Notes: generated by a model from the sequence alone, not told the origin. Numbered from the stretch's first letter, positions 22,945 through 33,762 are shown. The stretch is 64,000 nt of DNA from Clavaria fumosa (GCA_951802425.1 OX637797.1:1488001-1552000); one strand, 5' to 3'. Numbers and translations are program-made.

Positions 22945-23547
22945 ATGATGTCCACACCTACTGGTACACCATTATTGCAACAAGACAGATTCGAGAACAG
23001 CCTACAGCTAGCCCCCAAGTTTCATTCATTCATTGACATTAAAACTTGGATTGTCAAAGTGCTACGATACCTAGGCGAAATCGTCTTCGAAGGGCTCGAA
23101 CAATTGACAGGCGATGCCAGCTCGTCTAACAACCACATCACTGAGCTCGAACGCAGAGTAAATATTATTTCCAGCATTCCCCACTCTACCCAGCAGCTCT
23201 CTCAGCACCGAGCCTTGTCCCGATGCCAGCGCTGCCATGCGCTTGGTCACGACACCCCACAGTGCTGCACCAAGGACCCTGTTGTGACCAAGAAATGTGT
23301 AGCGAAGAATGCGAAGGCCAAGAAGGCGAGCAATCTAGCTCGTAATGCTCCGCCTCAGTCCGCAATCCCATATGCTTACCCATTTCCACCGTATACACCA
23401 CCTACCATGTCGCTGGCCCCTGAATCGCTTATGGCCCTCTATGCCGATGCGACTGAGATGTGCCGACGTGCTATGCAGTCCACCAGAGACAAGAGGAGGC
23501 GCCGATGCCCTCCTGCTGTCAGCACCGCCCCAGCCTTGTCGCTCTAG
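22945..23547 (+). CDS. Gag-like protein of a non-autonomous LTR element
   Basis: A 200-residue reading frame lies between the two LTR copies. It has a helical N-terminal part, one CCHC zinc knuckle (CQRCHALGHDTPQC) and a basic Lys/Ala stretch after it, as in nucleocapsid domains. There is no protease, reverse transcriptase or integrase before the 3' LTR, so the element needs helper enzymes. A purine tract (CTTCAGGGGGAG) sits directly before the 3' LTR and serves as plus-strand primer site. The TGTTGA LTR start and single knuckle suggest a Ty1/Copia relative; this is inference. Confidence 0.65.
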   Translation: MMSTPTGTPLLQQDRFENSLQLAPKFHSFIDIKTWIVKVLRYLGEIVFEGLEQLTGDASSSNNHITELERRVNIISSIPHSTQQLSQHRALSRCQRCHALGHDTPQCCTKDPVVTKKCVAKNAKAKKASNLARNAPPQSAIPYAYPFPPYTPPTMSLAPESLMALYADATEMCRRAMQSTRDKRRRRCPPAVSTAPALSL

Positions 23548-23560
23548 GCTTCAGGGGGAG

Positions 23561-23777
23561 TGTTGAGAATCAAAGCTGTCGAGCAATGATCATCTGATGG
23601 ATAGCTTATCTGATTGATGGATTCTTATCAATGCTGTATACTTTGTAAGCACCTAGTAGCACTGCCTCATAGCATAGCCCTAGGTACTGTGTATTTAAGA
23701 TAGCGACGATGGGAGTGAAACCCCCATCGGATTACAGACAATACACCAGCTTTCAGCTTTACCGAGTATGCCCTTTA
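23561..23777 (+). repeat. 3' LTR of the gag-only element, truncated by Gypsy-1
   Basis: Second copy of the LTR that begins at 22637. It stops at GCCCTTTA, exactly where the next LTR (TGTAAGGCTATAGG) starts, whereas the 5' copy continues. Gypsy-1 therefore inserted into this LTR. The expected remainder is not found after the Gypsy-1 3' end. Confidence 0.7.
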
Positions 23778-23962
23778 TGTAAGGCTATAGGCCTTTTCTA
23801 TTCTTTTATTACATAAGATACATACCTTAATAGTCTACTAGCATAGCCGCTTAGGCTATGCTTACATCAGCGGCCCCTAGAGGGCCGCTCGCCTATATAT
23901 ATCGCGTCGCGACTGTACAGAGAGGGTAGATCCCTCTACATAGAACTACCATACTCAATATA
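23778..23962 (+). repeat. 5' LTR of Gypsy-1 (end estimated)
   Basis: Begins TGTAAGGCTATAGGCC, has a TATA box (CTATATATAT) at 23,893-23,902 and ends in a TG..CA pattern near CAATATACA. The end is estimated because the 3' partner is truncated. Confidence 0.5.
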
Positions 23963-24260
23963 CAGTTGAGTCCGGTTCTTTTGAGGGATAGAAAGTATTA
24001 CAACTTTTTTGAACCTTCAACACAACGAGTGTGGCTAGAAATGGGTTACACCCATATAGCCACGCAGAAGAAGCACAACAGGAAGGGAGGAGAAACTCCT
24101 CCCTTGGTAGGACCTCTGCGCGACACAGGTGTCGTGCAGCCAGAGGGAATAGGACCCTCTGTCGAGCCCAGCGGTGAACCCCTGCTAAGGGCTGACGTGG
24201 TGTCACCGGCCCCTGATGACGGCGTTAGGCCCGAAACACCGTCGACACGAGGAGGGCGCC

Positions 24261-25874
24261 ATGACACGCCAAGTCACTGGCGAGGCGCCATCGTTTGAGA
24301 AGGCCGGACCTTCAAAAGGAAAGGGCAGAGAGCCCTTAGAAACCCGCAAGAGGTGGCCGTGAGAGTGGTCAAGCTCGCGGGCTCCCTCCAATAGTGGAGA
24401 TGAGCCCACAGCAATTGCGCGAGCTAACACTGTCGCCGAGAGACTCTCGGACATTCAGGCGGAACTTTCCCACCAGGACGAAGAGTTTGAGGCTCTTGTA
24501 AGGGCGATGAAAAATCGCCAAGCCACTATTCGGCAATGGCTAAGCGAGGAGGCTACCCACATTAGGCGGGTGTTGGACTTGCTAGATGAGCAGGGAACCA
24601 CGCTAGTGGCTCCCTTATGGTGGCAACGCCGTGATTCGTTGGAACCTGAAGTGGGGCCTGCCCCACCGAGTCAGGCGCCAGCCAACCACAAGGAGGGGTG
24701 GCGAAGGGAGAACCGCGTGGACAGTTCTCGGACCCCTGGCGAACCAGGAATGGGGGGCGGCAGCCCTCGAGAAACAGCGGGGCCGGAGCCGCGGCTTATG
24801 TTGCGCTACCCACAGCTGGGTCAGCGAGAGCCAACGGGCCAGATGGGCCCATTTGGATGGATGGAACTGCCCCAGAAGGAGCGGGAGATTACTCAGGAGG
24901 AATCCCCGAGTTCTACAAACTACCAGAGCGATGTATTACATCGCTACCTCGTGATGATACAAGATAAAACCTCGCTATTGCCTGAGGCAATAGCTGAGAT
25001 TAGGGGGATTAAGATTGACCCCCCTGAGCTTTATGATGGACGAGATGACCTCGTCGTCTGGGAAAGGTGGCTCGATGGCCTCCTTAATTACTTCTACTTC
25101 TATAGAGTAGTAGGCCCGCAGTTGGAGCACCAACGCATTATGCTAGCGGGGTCACGCTTAAGTGGAATAGCTGCTACTTGGTATACCCAAGAAGTAACGG
25201 GTCTATCCCATGCTCCCCGAAGGTGGACCTTCAAGGAATTGATAACCGCTATGTTTAAGTGGTTCCTGACTGAGGTAATGGCCCAGAAGGCAGTGGATGC
25301 CTTCTATCAGGTGAAGTTTACAAAGGCGAAAGGCGCCTTGGGATTCTGGAACGAATTGGCCCAGGCGGTGGAGAGAATGCTCACCCCGCCTGACGCCAGT
25401 ACGATGAAAAGGCAGTTCCTTAACGGACTGCCTAACGAGATGGTGGAGGCCATCTTCAAAACTTGCGTGATTAGCATCGAGTTATCCTCGGTTGAGGATA
25501 TTATCGACGCTAGTCGCCAAGTGGAAGCGACCCTCCACTACCTCCAGCAGCGGAGGGCAGTGCCTTCGGTAGGGAACCAGGCAGGTCCCAAAGGAAACCC
25601 GCCTACAGGCAGAGTGCCTGTGGGGCAGAGGTTTGTGAGACTGTGGCTGTATCGGCCGCACACAGACCGTAGGCCAGGGGAACCTGTTCCCCTGCGGATC
25701 GACCGCGCACGAGATGAGCGCGTCCAAACCGGAGGAAGCAAACCCTGGCTAGAACTGCCTAAGGTGGTGCCAAAGATTGGGGTACGAGGCGGAGAGGAGC
25801 GGAAAGCTCCTCTAACATGCTATATGTGCGGGAAAGCAGGGCACTACACAAATGTGTGCCCTCAGTCACAGTGA
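24261..25874 (+). pseudogene. Gypsy-1 gag
   Basis: The frame opens with MTRQVTGEAPSFEKAGPSK at 24261, meets a TGA at 24360-24362, and continues open from there to 25871. The main part has a coiled-coil-like N-terminus, the retrotransposon gag helix bundle (about 24,960-25,540, with WERWLDGLLNYFYFYRVVG) and one CCHC knuckle (CYMCGKAGHYTNVC) at its end. The stop at 25872-25874 is also TGA and the same frame continues into the protease. Gag and protease were therefore probably one polyprotein, and both TGA codons look like mutated CGA. Confidence 0.75.
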
Positions 25875-26413
25875 AAGCCAGAGGCTTTTAGGGGAAATGT
25901 AAGGAACTACGCCTTACAGGAGGAGCCGGGCGAGTCGGAGCCTGAGGAACCGCCGGAGACACCTGTGGTTGAAAGCGAGGAGCCGGAGGGTGAAGCCCTA
26001 CCAGGGGAAGTCACGGAAGATGACTATGCTGGTTGCAGGGACCAGTACAATTCGGATGAGCTCTTCGTCCTTGAAGAGCTCGAGGAGGAGGCAGAAAGCG
26101 ACCAGGTTGCTGGAATCCGGGAATTGGAAGAGGACGAGGTCCTCTATACGACAGAAGTACGTGTCAGCCATGTCGACGACAGGCCGTTTCGGGCGCACGT
26201 CCGGAAGGAGTGGACAGGATCACGCCCGGTAGTGACAAAGGAGGCTAGGCAATGCCTCGTGGCCTACGTCACTGTGAACGGTGTAAAAGCATATACGCTT
26301 TTCAATTCTGGAAGTACCCCAGACCTGATGAGCCCGGATTTTGCCCGGGTGACAAAGGTACCAACCTTCCAACTGGATAATCCAGTTCCTATCCAACTTG
26401 GCTGTATCGGCAG

Positions 26414-27844
26414 CAATAGTCCCAGCTAGTTTAGTATACTAAATATCAGTTAATGTACCAAAATGCTTTGAACTCAAGCCAGCTACAGCTGATCCTACTA
26501 ATGTCAGCAAATGCTGTGAAGGCAGTATACTTATGTCCAGCTAATGCTGACTATACTATTACAGTACAGTAGAAGTCAACTTAATCCAGCAGCTGCTGGT
26601 GAACATAGTATACTAATCTACAGTAATAACAGCTACAGGGTATTTCCAGTTAACTTGATCCAGCAGCTGCTGATTGTTGTAGTATACTATTCAACAGTAA
26701 TAGCAGTCATAAAATAACACCAGTTAACTTGGTCCAGTAGCTGCTGGTTAGTATAGTATACTATTCTACAGCAAAAGCAGTGGTAAAAATATTCCAGTTA
26801 ACTTGATCCAGCAACTGCTGATTGATGTAGTATACTATTCAACAGTAATAGCAGTCATAAAATATTGCCAGTTAACTTGGTCCATAGTGCACTTTTACAC
26901 AGTAATTTCTGCACACTATGCACAACTTGAGTCTACTATCTGTGAGTGCAGTAGTTACAAGCAGGTTTAATTAACTCAGTTGTAGTACTTGTGAATTGAA
27001 TCATTAATTTGAGCACAGCACTTGTAATTATGATAATATAAACATGGCAATGTACTGCCACAGCTTCAGGAAGTTCATTCAATTTTATATAATGTTTTAA
27101 TTTGAGGCCATATTTTGATGTTTATATAAGCTGAATTTCAATATAGAGGCATTTGATAAATATTTGTCTGTATTTGGGCTTATTTATTTCATGTCAATAA
27201 ATACACAGCTATTATGTCTAGTTAACTATTTGATAGCAACTACTGCACTAAGTTCACAGCTCAAGTTAATTAAGTGTGATGTCATGCTATACTAGTATAG
27301 TCAGCAGTAGCTGGATGTAAGTATACTAGTATAGTCAACAGTAGCTGGATGTAAGTATACTAGTATAGTCAACAGTAGCTGGATGTAAATATACTAGTAT
27401 AGTCAACAGTAGCTGGATGTAAATATACTAGTATAGTCAACAGTAGCTGGATGTAAGTATACTAGTATAGTCAGCAGTAGCTGGATGTAAGTATACTAGT
27501 ATAGTCAGCAGTAGCTGGATGTAAGTATACTAGTATAGTCAGCAGTAGCTGGATGTAAGTATACTAGTATAGTCAGCAGTAGCTGGATGTAAGTATACTA
27601 GTATAGTCAGCAGTAGCTGGATGTAAGTATACTAGTATAGTCAGCAGTAGCTGGATGTAAGTATACTAGATAGTCAGCAGTAGCTGGATGTAAGTATACT
27701 AGTATAGTCAGCAGTAGCTGGATGTAAGTATACTACCTTTACAGCATTTGCTGACATTAGTAGGATCAGCTGTAGCTGGCTTGAGTTCAAAGCATTTTGG
27801 TACATTAACTGATATTTAGTATACTAAATTAACAGGGACCACTG
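26414..27844. mobile_element. CpG-free TIR element, copy 1
   Basis: A 1,431-bp non-coding insertion with imperfect outer ends CAATAGTCCC / GGGACCACTG, followed by about 75 bp of near-perfect terminal inverted repeat (TTTAGTATACTAAATATCAG onward). It is flanked by the 7-bp target duplication TCGGCAG (26407-26413 and 27845-27851). The inside has five degenerate ~60-bp repeats (CCAGTTAACTTGATCCAGCA type) and thirteen 34-bp repeats. I find no CG dinucleotide anywhere in it. It has no reading frame, so it is a non-autonomous DNA element. A hAT-like or KDZ-mobilised origin is possible. Confidence 0.85.
27281..27729. repeat. Array of thirteen 34-bp tandem repeats
   Basis: Unit GTATACTAGTATAGTCAGCA then GTAGCTGGATGTAA, thirteen copies with CAGCAG/CAACAG variants; one unit lacks a base. 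The unit contains the palindrome TATACTAGTATA. The sister element at 61311 has ten units, which accounts for the 101-bp size difference. Confidence 0.9.
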
Positions 27845-28137
27845 TCGGCAGCCGATCGACGATCACACGCGGATGCTGCGTAGCAGTAGATTTGGGAGGA
27901 ATACTGGTGGAGGACCAGTATTTTGATATAGCGAACATCGACCGCTATGATATCATAGTTGGAACAGCATTCATGTATGACCACCATGTGATACTGAATG
28001 TGCACCAACGTGCAATCCGGATTGGCGAAGGGAAGGGGAAAACCCTTCAGGCGATGTCGCCCAGTGAGGAGACGGAAGCATTACGCGTCCGTATATCGGC
28101 TAAGAATGCGCCGAGGAAGGGAGCTCGAAAGAGCTGA

Positions 28138-31100
28138 CTACACTCGGGCCCCCGGGATGCAGGTGAGCCCTGGAAGGGGGGAGAGGCTAACGCCTCTGTA
28201 AAGATAGATGATGCCTACCTCGAAGGCAGGCATGAGTACTGGTTTAACCAGTATGCTGAGCTCTTTGGGGGAGTTCCCCCCAGACCGCCGCCGTTTCGGG
28301 TGGTGAACCACCGCATACCCTTAATAGACGAAAAGCAAGTCTATAATTATTACCTGCCTTGGTGTGCTGAGGCATTTAAGGAACAATTCCTTGAGAAAGT
28401 GAACCGTTATATTACTAACAGTTGGTGGGAAGCAGGAGTGGCATCGCAAGCAGCTCCTATGTTATGCATACCAAAAAGCAGCCGGAACCTGCTGCTACGG
28501 ACAGTCGTAGACTGTCGGAAATGGAATGCGAACACAGTATGGGATATTACCCTGTTGCCTGATCAGGATCAGATCAGGCAGGACATGGCTAGAGCCGTGT
28601 ATAGGTCAAAGATTGACCTATCAGACGCGTATGAGCAAGTACGCATAGAGCCTGAGGACGTGTGGAAGACGGCGTTTGCGACCGTCTTGGGCACCATGTT
28701 CTCACAGGTGATGCAGATAGGGGATTGTAATGCCCCTGCTACCTTCCAGCGCCTGATGACGCACATATTTCGTCATCAATTGGGAAAGTATGTGCATGTG
28801 TACTTAGACGATGTATTCGTCTTCTCCAAGACCTTGGAGGACCATGAGCGTCACCTAAAGATGGTCTTTGAGACCCTCAAAGGCGCGAGCCTTTTCTTGA
28901 GCAAGAAGAAGTGCTCGTTATATGCGAAGAGCGTAGATTGCTTAGGGCATATAATAGATGCCCAAGGAATCCACGTCACGGTGGATAAAATGGATAAAAT
29001 TCATAACTGGAAAAAGCCAACAAGCGTTAACGAGGTGCAGAGGTTCCTCGGATTAGTACAGTACATCGGACAGTTCATGCCCAATCTGTCCGCTTACACT
29101 GGCCCTTTGGCTAGTCTGTGTAGTGAAACGCGAACGTTTCACTGGAGACCACTCCATGACAAGTGCATGGAGATGATTAAGGCATTGGCATGTAAAACAC
29201 CAATATTACGCCCGGTAGACGTGGCAGTACAGGAGCCAATCTGGCTTGTGTGTGACGCATCAGTGTCGGGCGTAGGGGCCATGTATGGCCAGGGAAAGAC
29301 ATGGGAAACCTGCCGTCCGGCGGGGTTTATGTCTAAAAGGTTCAGCCTGGCCCAGTTTAGTTACAAAACCTGGGACCGGGAGGCCTTAGCGATTGTCGAA
29401 TCACTACAGAAATGGGAGGATAAACTCCTCAGTAGACGAATCAACGTGGTCACAGACCATGAAGCGCTGGGGTTCTTTAAGAACCAAACATGCTTGTCTG
29501 GCCGGCAGGCCAGGTGGATGGAATATATGGAGAGGTTTAACTACTCCATTACTTACATTAAAGGCAACAGCAACAAAGTTGCAGATGGCCTTTCACGTTA
29601 CCATATGAGTGACGCGACGGATGGGATTCATCCGGATCACGAGTACATAAAGGCGGATGTTTGCCTTGACCCTGAAGGGGACGAGTTGCCCCGTGGACGC
29701 CTGGAGGAGGTGCGCGCACTACGAGTATGCGCACCTGCTGCGGACCAGGAGACCGAGCAGGAGCAACCGCCACCTGTGCCCCAAGTGGACCGGGATGTGA
29801 GGGACGAGACGCTCATGCCCTTAAGGCCCCGCGTGGAAGGGGGGGATAGCAGGATGCTGCAAAGCATCCATGACGGCTATGAACAGGATCACCTGTTCAA
29901 AATAATTTGGGAGAAACCAGGAAATTACACCGGTTTTAAGATCAGGGATGACCTGATCTTCGCTGAGAATAAAAAGGGAGATGAGGTGCTCTGCGTGCCT
30001 CGTACCCTTCATGAAGGAAAAAGCATCCCTGGAAGAATAATCCAGGAAGCCCATGCGGTCCTAGGACACATGGGGTCGTGGATAACGATGGACTACGTCC
30101 GCCGTTACTACTGGTGGCCATCGGTGTCTAAAGACATCGATAAGTTTTGCTCGTCGTGTGGCATGTGCCAGACGAGCAAGACTTCCCCTCAGAAGCCGCA
30201 AGGGCTTCTACACACCCTTCCGATCCCCAGGCGGCCCTGGGAATCAATAGGAATGGACTTCGTAGGTCCATTCCCTATGTCGAAAGAGGCGGACTACCTC
30301 TGGGTGGTGATCTGCCACCTCACTTCACTGGTACACCTGGTACCAGTTACCATTTCAGTAACAGCAGCAGAGCTAGCCTGGCTCTTTCTAACCCATGTAG
30401 TGAGATTGCATGGGTTGCCAGGATCGATTGTGTCCGATTGTGATCCGAGATTTATGTCTGCCTTTTGGCAGGAAACACACCAACTACTCGGTGTAAAGCT
30501 GCGGATGTCCACAGCTTTCCATCTGCAGACGGATGGAGCGACGGAACGGTCGATCCGATCCGTGTCTCAGATCCTCCGATCTGTGGTCCAACCAGACCAG
30601 ATGGACTGGGCGGAGCGGATTCCAATGGTCGAATTCGCCATTAACACGTCAATAAGCGCGTCGACGGGGTTTGCCCCGTTTGAGCTCACTTATGGGTACA
30701 TGCCCCAGATGATGGCAGAGTTGCCAGATGACCTCTGGGCAGTGCCCAGAGGGGTACGGATGTTCGCGGAGAAAGCCGCGCTCAACCTTGCAATGGCGCA
30801 TGATGCGATTATAGAAAGTTGCGTCCACCAGACGTTTTACGCTAACCAGTGTAGATGGGCAGAGCACCCGTTTAGAGAGGGAGAATTAGTTTACCTCTCA
30901 ACGGAGAACTTGAATCTCCCTAAAAGACAAGCTAGAAAGCTCATGCCGAAGTTTATTGGGCCATACCCAATACGGTTGTGTAGACCAGAATCATCTATGT
31001 ACGAGCTGGAGCTCCCCGACTTGCTAAAGTTGAGGAGAATCCATCTGACGTTCCATGTCAGCCAGTTGCGGCGACATGAACCAAACGACGACGCGTTGTT

Positions 31101-31371
31101 TCCGTGTCGTGAGGTGAAAGTCTTTTATGACTTTGGTGTGGATCCAAAGGAGGAATGGCTAGTAGACGCCATTATTGGCCATAGGTGGGAAGGCCGCCAC
31201 CTGGAATGCGAGGTTCAATGGAACCTCGGGGATACAACCTGGGAGCCGTACATGGGGGTCAAAGAGCTGGCTGCTCTAGACCATTACCTTGAACTGCAAG
31301 GTGTAGACTCGTGGAGGGCGCTACCCAGGCGCCCTCAAGCAGAGTGCGGACGGAGTGCCCACACGGAGTAG
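28138..31371 (+). CDS. Gypsy-1 pol: reverse transcriptase, RNase H, integrase, chromodomain
   Basis: Open for 1,023 codons from 28300 and in the same frame back to 28138. The reverse transcriptase catalytic motif is YLDDVFVFSK (about 28,800). RNase H follows with VCDASVSGVGAMYG and the DHEALGFF region. The integrase zinc module is HAVLGH ... CSSCGMCQ and its core has GMDFVGPFP and VSDCDPRF. A C-terminal chromodomain-like module reads VDAIIGHRWEGRHLECEVQW then TTWEPY. Chromodomains direct integration of such elements to particular chromatin. This part has no stop, unlike gag and protease. Confidence 0.85.
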   Translation, partial: LHSGPRDAGEPWKGGEANASVKIDDAYLEGRHEYWFNQYAELFGGVPPRPPPFRVVNHRIPLIDEKQVYNYYLPWCAEAFKEQFLEKVNRYITNSWWEAGVASQAAPMLCIPKSSRNLLLRTVVDCRKWNANTVWDITLLPDQDQIRQDMARAVYRSKIDLSDAYEQVRIEPEDVWKTAFATVLGTMFSQVMQIGDCNAPATFQRLMTHIFRHQLGKYVHVYLDDVFVFSKTLEDHERHLKMVFETLKGASLFLSKKKCSLYAKSVDCLGHIIDAQGIHVTVDKMDKIHNWKKPTSVNEVQRFLGLVQYIGQFMPNLSAYTGPLASLCSETRTFHWRPLHDKCMEMIKALACKTPILRPVDVAVQEPIWLVCDASVSGVGAMYGQGKTWETCRPAGFMSKRFSLAQFSYKTWDREALAIVESLQKWEDKLLSRRINVVTDHEALGFFKNQTCLSGRQARWMEYMERFNYSITYIKGNSNKVADGLSRYHMSDATDGIHPDHEYIKADVCLDPEGDELPRGRLEEVRALRVCAPAADQETEQEQPPPVPQVDRDVRDETLMPLRPRVEGGDSRMLQSIHDGYEQDHLFKIIWEKPGNYTGFKIRDDLIFAENKKGDEVLCVPRTLHEGKSIPGRIIQEAHAVLGHMGSWITMDYVRRYYWWPSVSKDIDKFCSSCGMCQTSKTSPQKPQGLLHTLPIPRRPWESIGMDFVGPFPMSKEADYLWVVICHLTSLVHLVPVTISVTAAELAWLFLTHVVRLHGLPGSIVSDCDPRFMSAFWQETHQLLGVKLRMSTAFHLQTDGATERSIRSVSQILRSVVQPDQMDWAERIPMVEFAINTSISASTGFAPFELTYGYMPQMMAELPDDLWAVPRGVRMFAEKAALNLAMAHDAIIESCVHQTFYANQCRWAEHPFREGELVYLSTENLNLPKRQARKLMPKFIGPYPIRLCRPESSMYELELPDLLKLRRIHLTFHVSQLRRHEPNDDALFPCREVKVFYDFGVDPKEEWLVDAIIGHRWEGRHLECEVQWNLGDTTWEPYMGVKELAALDHYLELQGVDSWRALPRRPQAECGRSAHTE

Positions 31372-31504
31372 TAACGCAATCGAGCCAGACTGCTGGGTCA
31401 TTAGCCACAGTGATTAAGTCACATGGTGGCTCCACCGTAAGGTACAAAACCTTAAGAGGGCCCACCCTCTTTTTCTCTTTTTTCTTCATCAGCCATTTGT
31501 TACA

Positions 31505-33548
31505 ATGGATGATCCGATGGGGGAAACCCCATCTCCTCGCACTACTCGCGCCGCCGCCTCTACCGCTACCGCCAGGGAACTCGCTGCCGACAAGCATCGT
31601 CAGAACGGCTGGGTTGTCCCAGCTGTCATTGTCGCAAGGGGAGGAAACTCTCCCCTGGGTACAGGATCGCATGATCCATGCGATCACCCATGGATCCCGG
31701 TGCACCCAGTGCATTGGATTCCATCGTCACATCTTCGAGTCGCTGCTGCACTCGGATGAAGCGTTTCAACAAACGCTTAAGGAAGCGCAGGAAAGCGCTA
31801 GGCATGAGCTCAAGCCGGAGCTCGGAATGATACAGCACAAGTTGGACGACTTGCATGAAGAGTATGAGAAGGGCAATGCCCTTTGCACCAGGCACCGTCA
31901 AAAGCTTGAAAAAGCTTACGATAGCCTGGATAAGGTCGAGGCTGACCTTAGAAAGGCGAAGGAGAAGGTTCTCTCCTTGACAGAAAAGTTGGCAAGCACC
32001 AACAAGGAGCTCGCCGTGGTGCGAATGGCGGCGAAAGGGAAGGGACCTGACAGGGATCCCTTGGAGCGGGACCCAAAAAGGGCCCGCACTGCTGTCTCAT
32101 ACGTGGACATAGCACCACCTATGGGGGACGTGGACGTCCCCATGAACATTGAAGAGGGGTATCCCCCTCTTCCACCTGCTGGTATTAGCCAGGTTTGCAG
32201 AGACAGTGCTTGCGCCTCCGACAAGGGGTTATCCCTTTAATGCCCCCTGCCCGGACAGGGCTCCGGATGGCTATCCCTGGCCATCAGGGATGTCCGTCAA
32301 GCCTGGTGCGTGGGCTGTTGAGTTGAAGACGGTGGAGGAGGTGATAGCCCTCAACCAGCAGGCGCACCATGGAGCGCCTGATGGCAGTTATGATATGACT
32401 GCCGTAATGAAGATGCGATGGGCCATTAAGGAGGCCCAGAAGAATGCGGCAGCGGGAAAGCTGCCTATGCCAGTTGAGGACTGGCTGTTGAGGAACTGGA
32501 GAGTTCCTGCTGGCGTCGAGAAATCGGCAGACTGGGTGGCGCGCCATCTGCAGGGGCAGATGTTGCGAGAGAGCGGAGGGATGGGCGACCCATCCCTGAG
32601 GGCAGGACCCTTGGAAGTCGCAGGAGGGGGAGCACCCTCCTATCCGTCATACCAGACATTGCCGCTGACAGCGGCAAGAGTGGTTGCGCCTCCCATTAGG
32701 GAGTTTGTAGAGACCGGGGAGCCGTTGCTCCCCCAAGAGCTGTGGCTCTCCTTTGTAGGGGAGAAGGGAGAAAATCCCCCTATGAACCCGAAAGGCGACA
32801 GAGGCGCAGTGTCAGACCTGCGCTGCTGGGCTGCCGACATAAGGATGGGGACTCACCCCTGTCCTTTGCATGCAAGATGGCCATCTGGCGTACCATAATG
32901 GTGTGCGCACTGTCCCGGGCCCGAATGCAGCGCCCGTTCCTAGCTATGGCTGTAGCCCTCTTTGTGTCAAAGGGGGCGTACGTGCAGGCCATTAAAGGGA
33001 GAGTCCTCCCTGCACGACGTTCCAGGCACTGGAACACAAAGATAACGCCAACCGTCATGCAGACGATTGAGGTGTTTGTAGACGCCGGAGTCTCCATTGG
33101 GGAAACGGAGCTCTGGGACGAATTTGTACTTGCGTGGGCACGCGAGTATGTGTGAAAGGGGAATGCCCCCTTGGACGATGATATCCAGCTAGCGCTGGGT
33201 GAATGGGAGAAGCCTCCCGTACCGCCCCGGACATATGCACTGCTAGAGTGCATAGGGCGCAGGGCGTGTCCGTGCCATCTTCGGTTAAGCAAGAAGGTGG
33301 GAGACGAACGGAGGGGTGATGCGCCCCTGGAAGATGGTGGAAGCACGTCCACCGTTAGGAACCCCCTAGGGCTACCTATTGGGGGTTTAACAATATCCCA
33401 GACAGAGGGTGCAGGGCCCTCTCAAAAACAAAAGAAAGCGGCTAAGTCATCAGCCACTAAGGCCACAAAGAGGCCTGTTGTGTTGTCGCCCGACTGGAGC
33501 GACGATGAGGGCAAGCCGCCATGCAACTACGAGCAGGGCTTGGACTAA
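31505..33548 (+). pseudogene. Gypsy-1 extra (third) reading-frame region after pol
   Basis: Between pol and the 3' end are long open stretches in changing frames: MDDPMGETPSPRTTRAAA at 31505, a strongly predicted coiled coil (31,760-32,060), a block with PDGYPWPSGMSVKPGAWAVE (32,230-32,560), a helical block (32,880-33,155) and a tail with ATKATKRPVVLSPDWSDDEG (to 33548). They look like one former protein of about 650 residues broken by frameshifts and a stop at 33,153. The coiled coil and lack of enzymatic motifs suggest a structural or accessory protein. Similar extra frames are seen in other basidiomycete Gypsy elements, from memory; its function is not known. Confidence 0.5.
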
Positions 33549-33762
33549 GCGTCCGAGCTCTTTAAAAACATATGCCTACCCCACAGGATGAGACAGTGGC
33601 ACTTGGGGCACCCCCCACCGGGGCATGCCGCTTGTGACACGCTGTCCAACTGGGGGCAGGTTGCGCAGACCACCGGGTAGGACCCATCAGCACCAGGCGA
33701 AGGCCCCAGGAGGGGATCGCGCCTGGTGACATGGCGGTAACCCTGCCCAAGGGGATGCGCCC

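Larger units (their letters stand above)
25875..28137 (+). pseudogene. Gypsy-1 protease region, interrupted by a TIR element
   Basis: An acidic linker (EEPGESEPEEPPETP) leads to an aspartic protease fold ending at 26413. The fold resumes after the inserted element at 27852 with VAVDLGGILVEDQYFDIAN and DIIVGTAF. The active-site triad that should read DSG is NSG (TLFNSGSTPD), so the enzyme is dead. The change is GAT to AAT within a former TTCGAT, i.e. CpG to CpA. A third TGA ends the frame at 28135-28137 and the same frame goes on into reverse transcriptase. Confidence 0.7.

Noticed and set aside
27281..27729. Regular 34-bp repeats resembling a CRISPR array
   Set aside because: There are no spacers: units abut directly, and the organism is a eukaryote. 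It is a tandem array inside a transposable element.
31259..31714. Minus-strand 151-codon frame across the end of Gypsy-1 pol
   Set aside because: Antisense shadow of the pol and extra frame; no motif.
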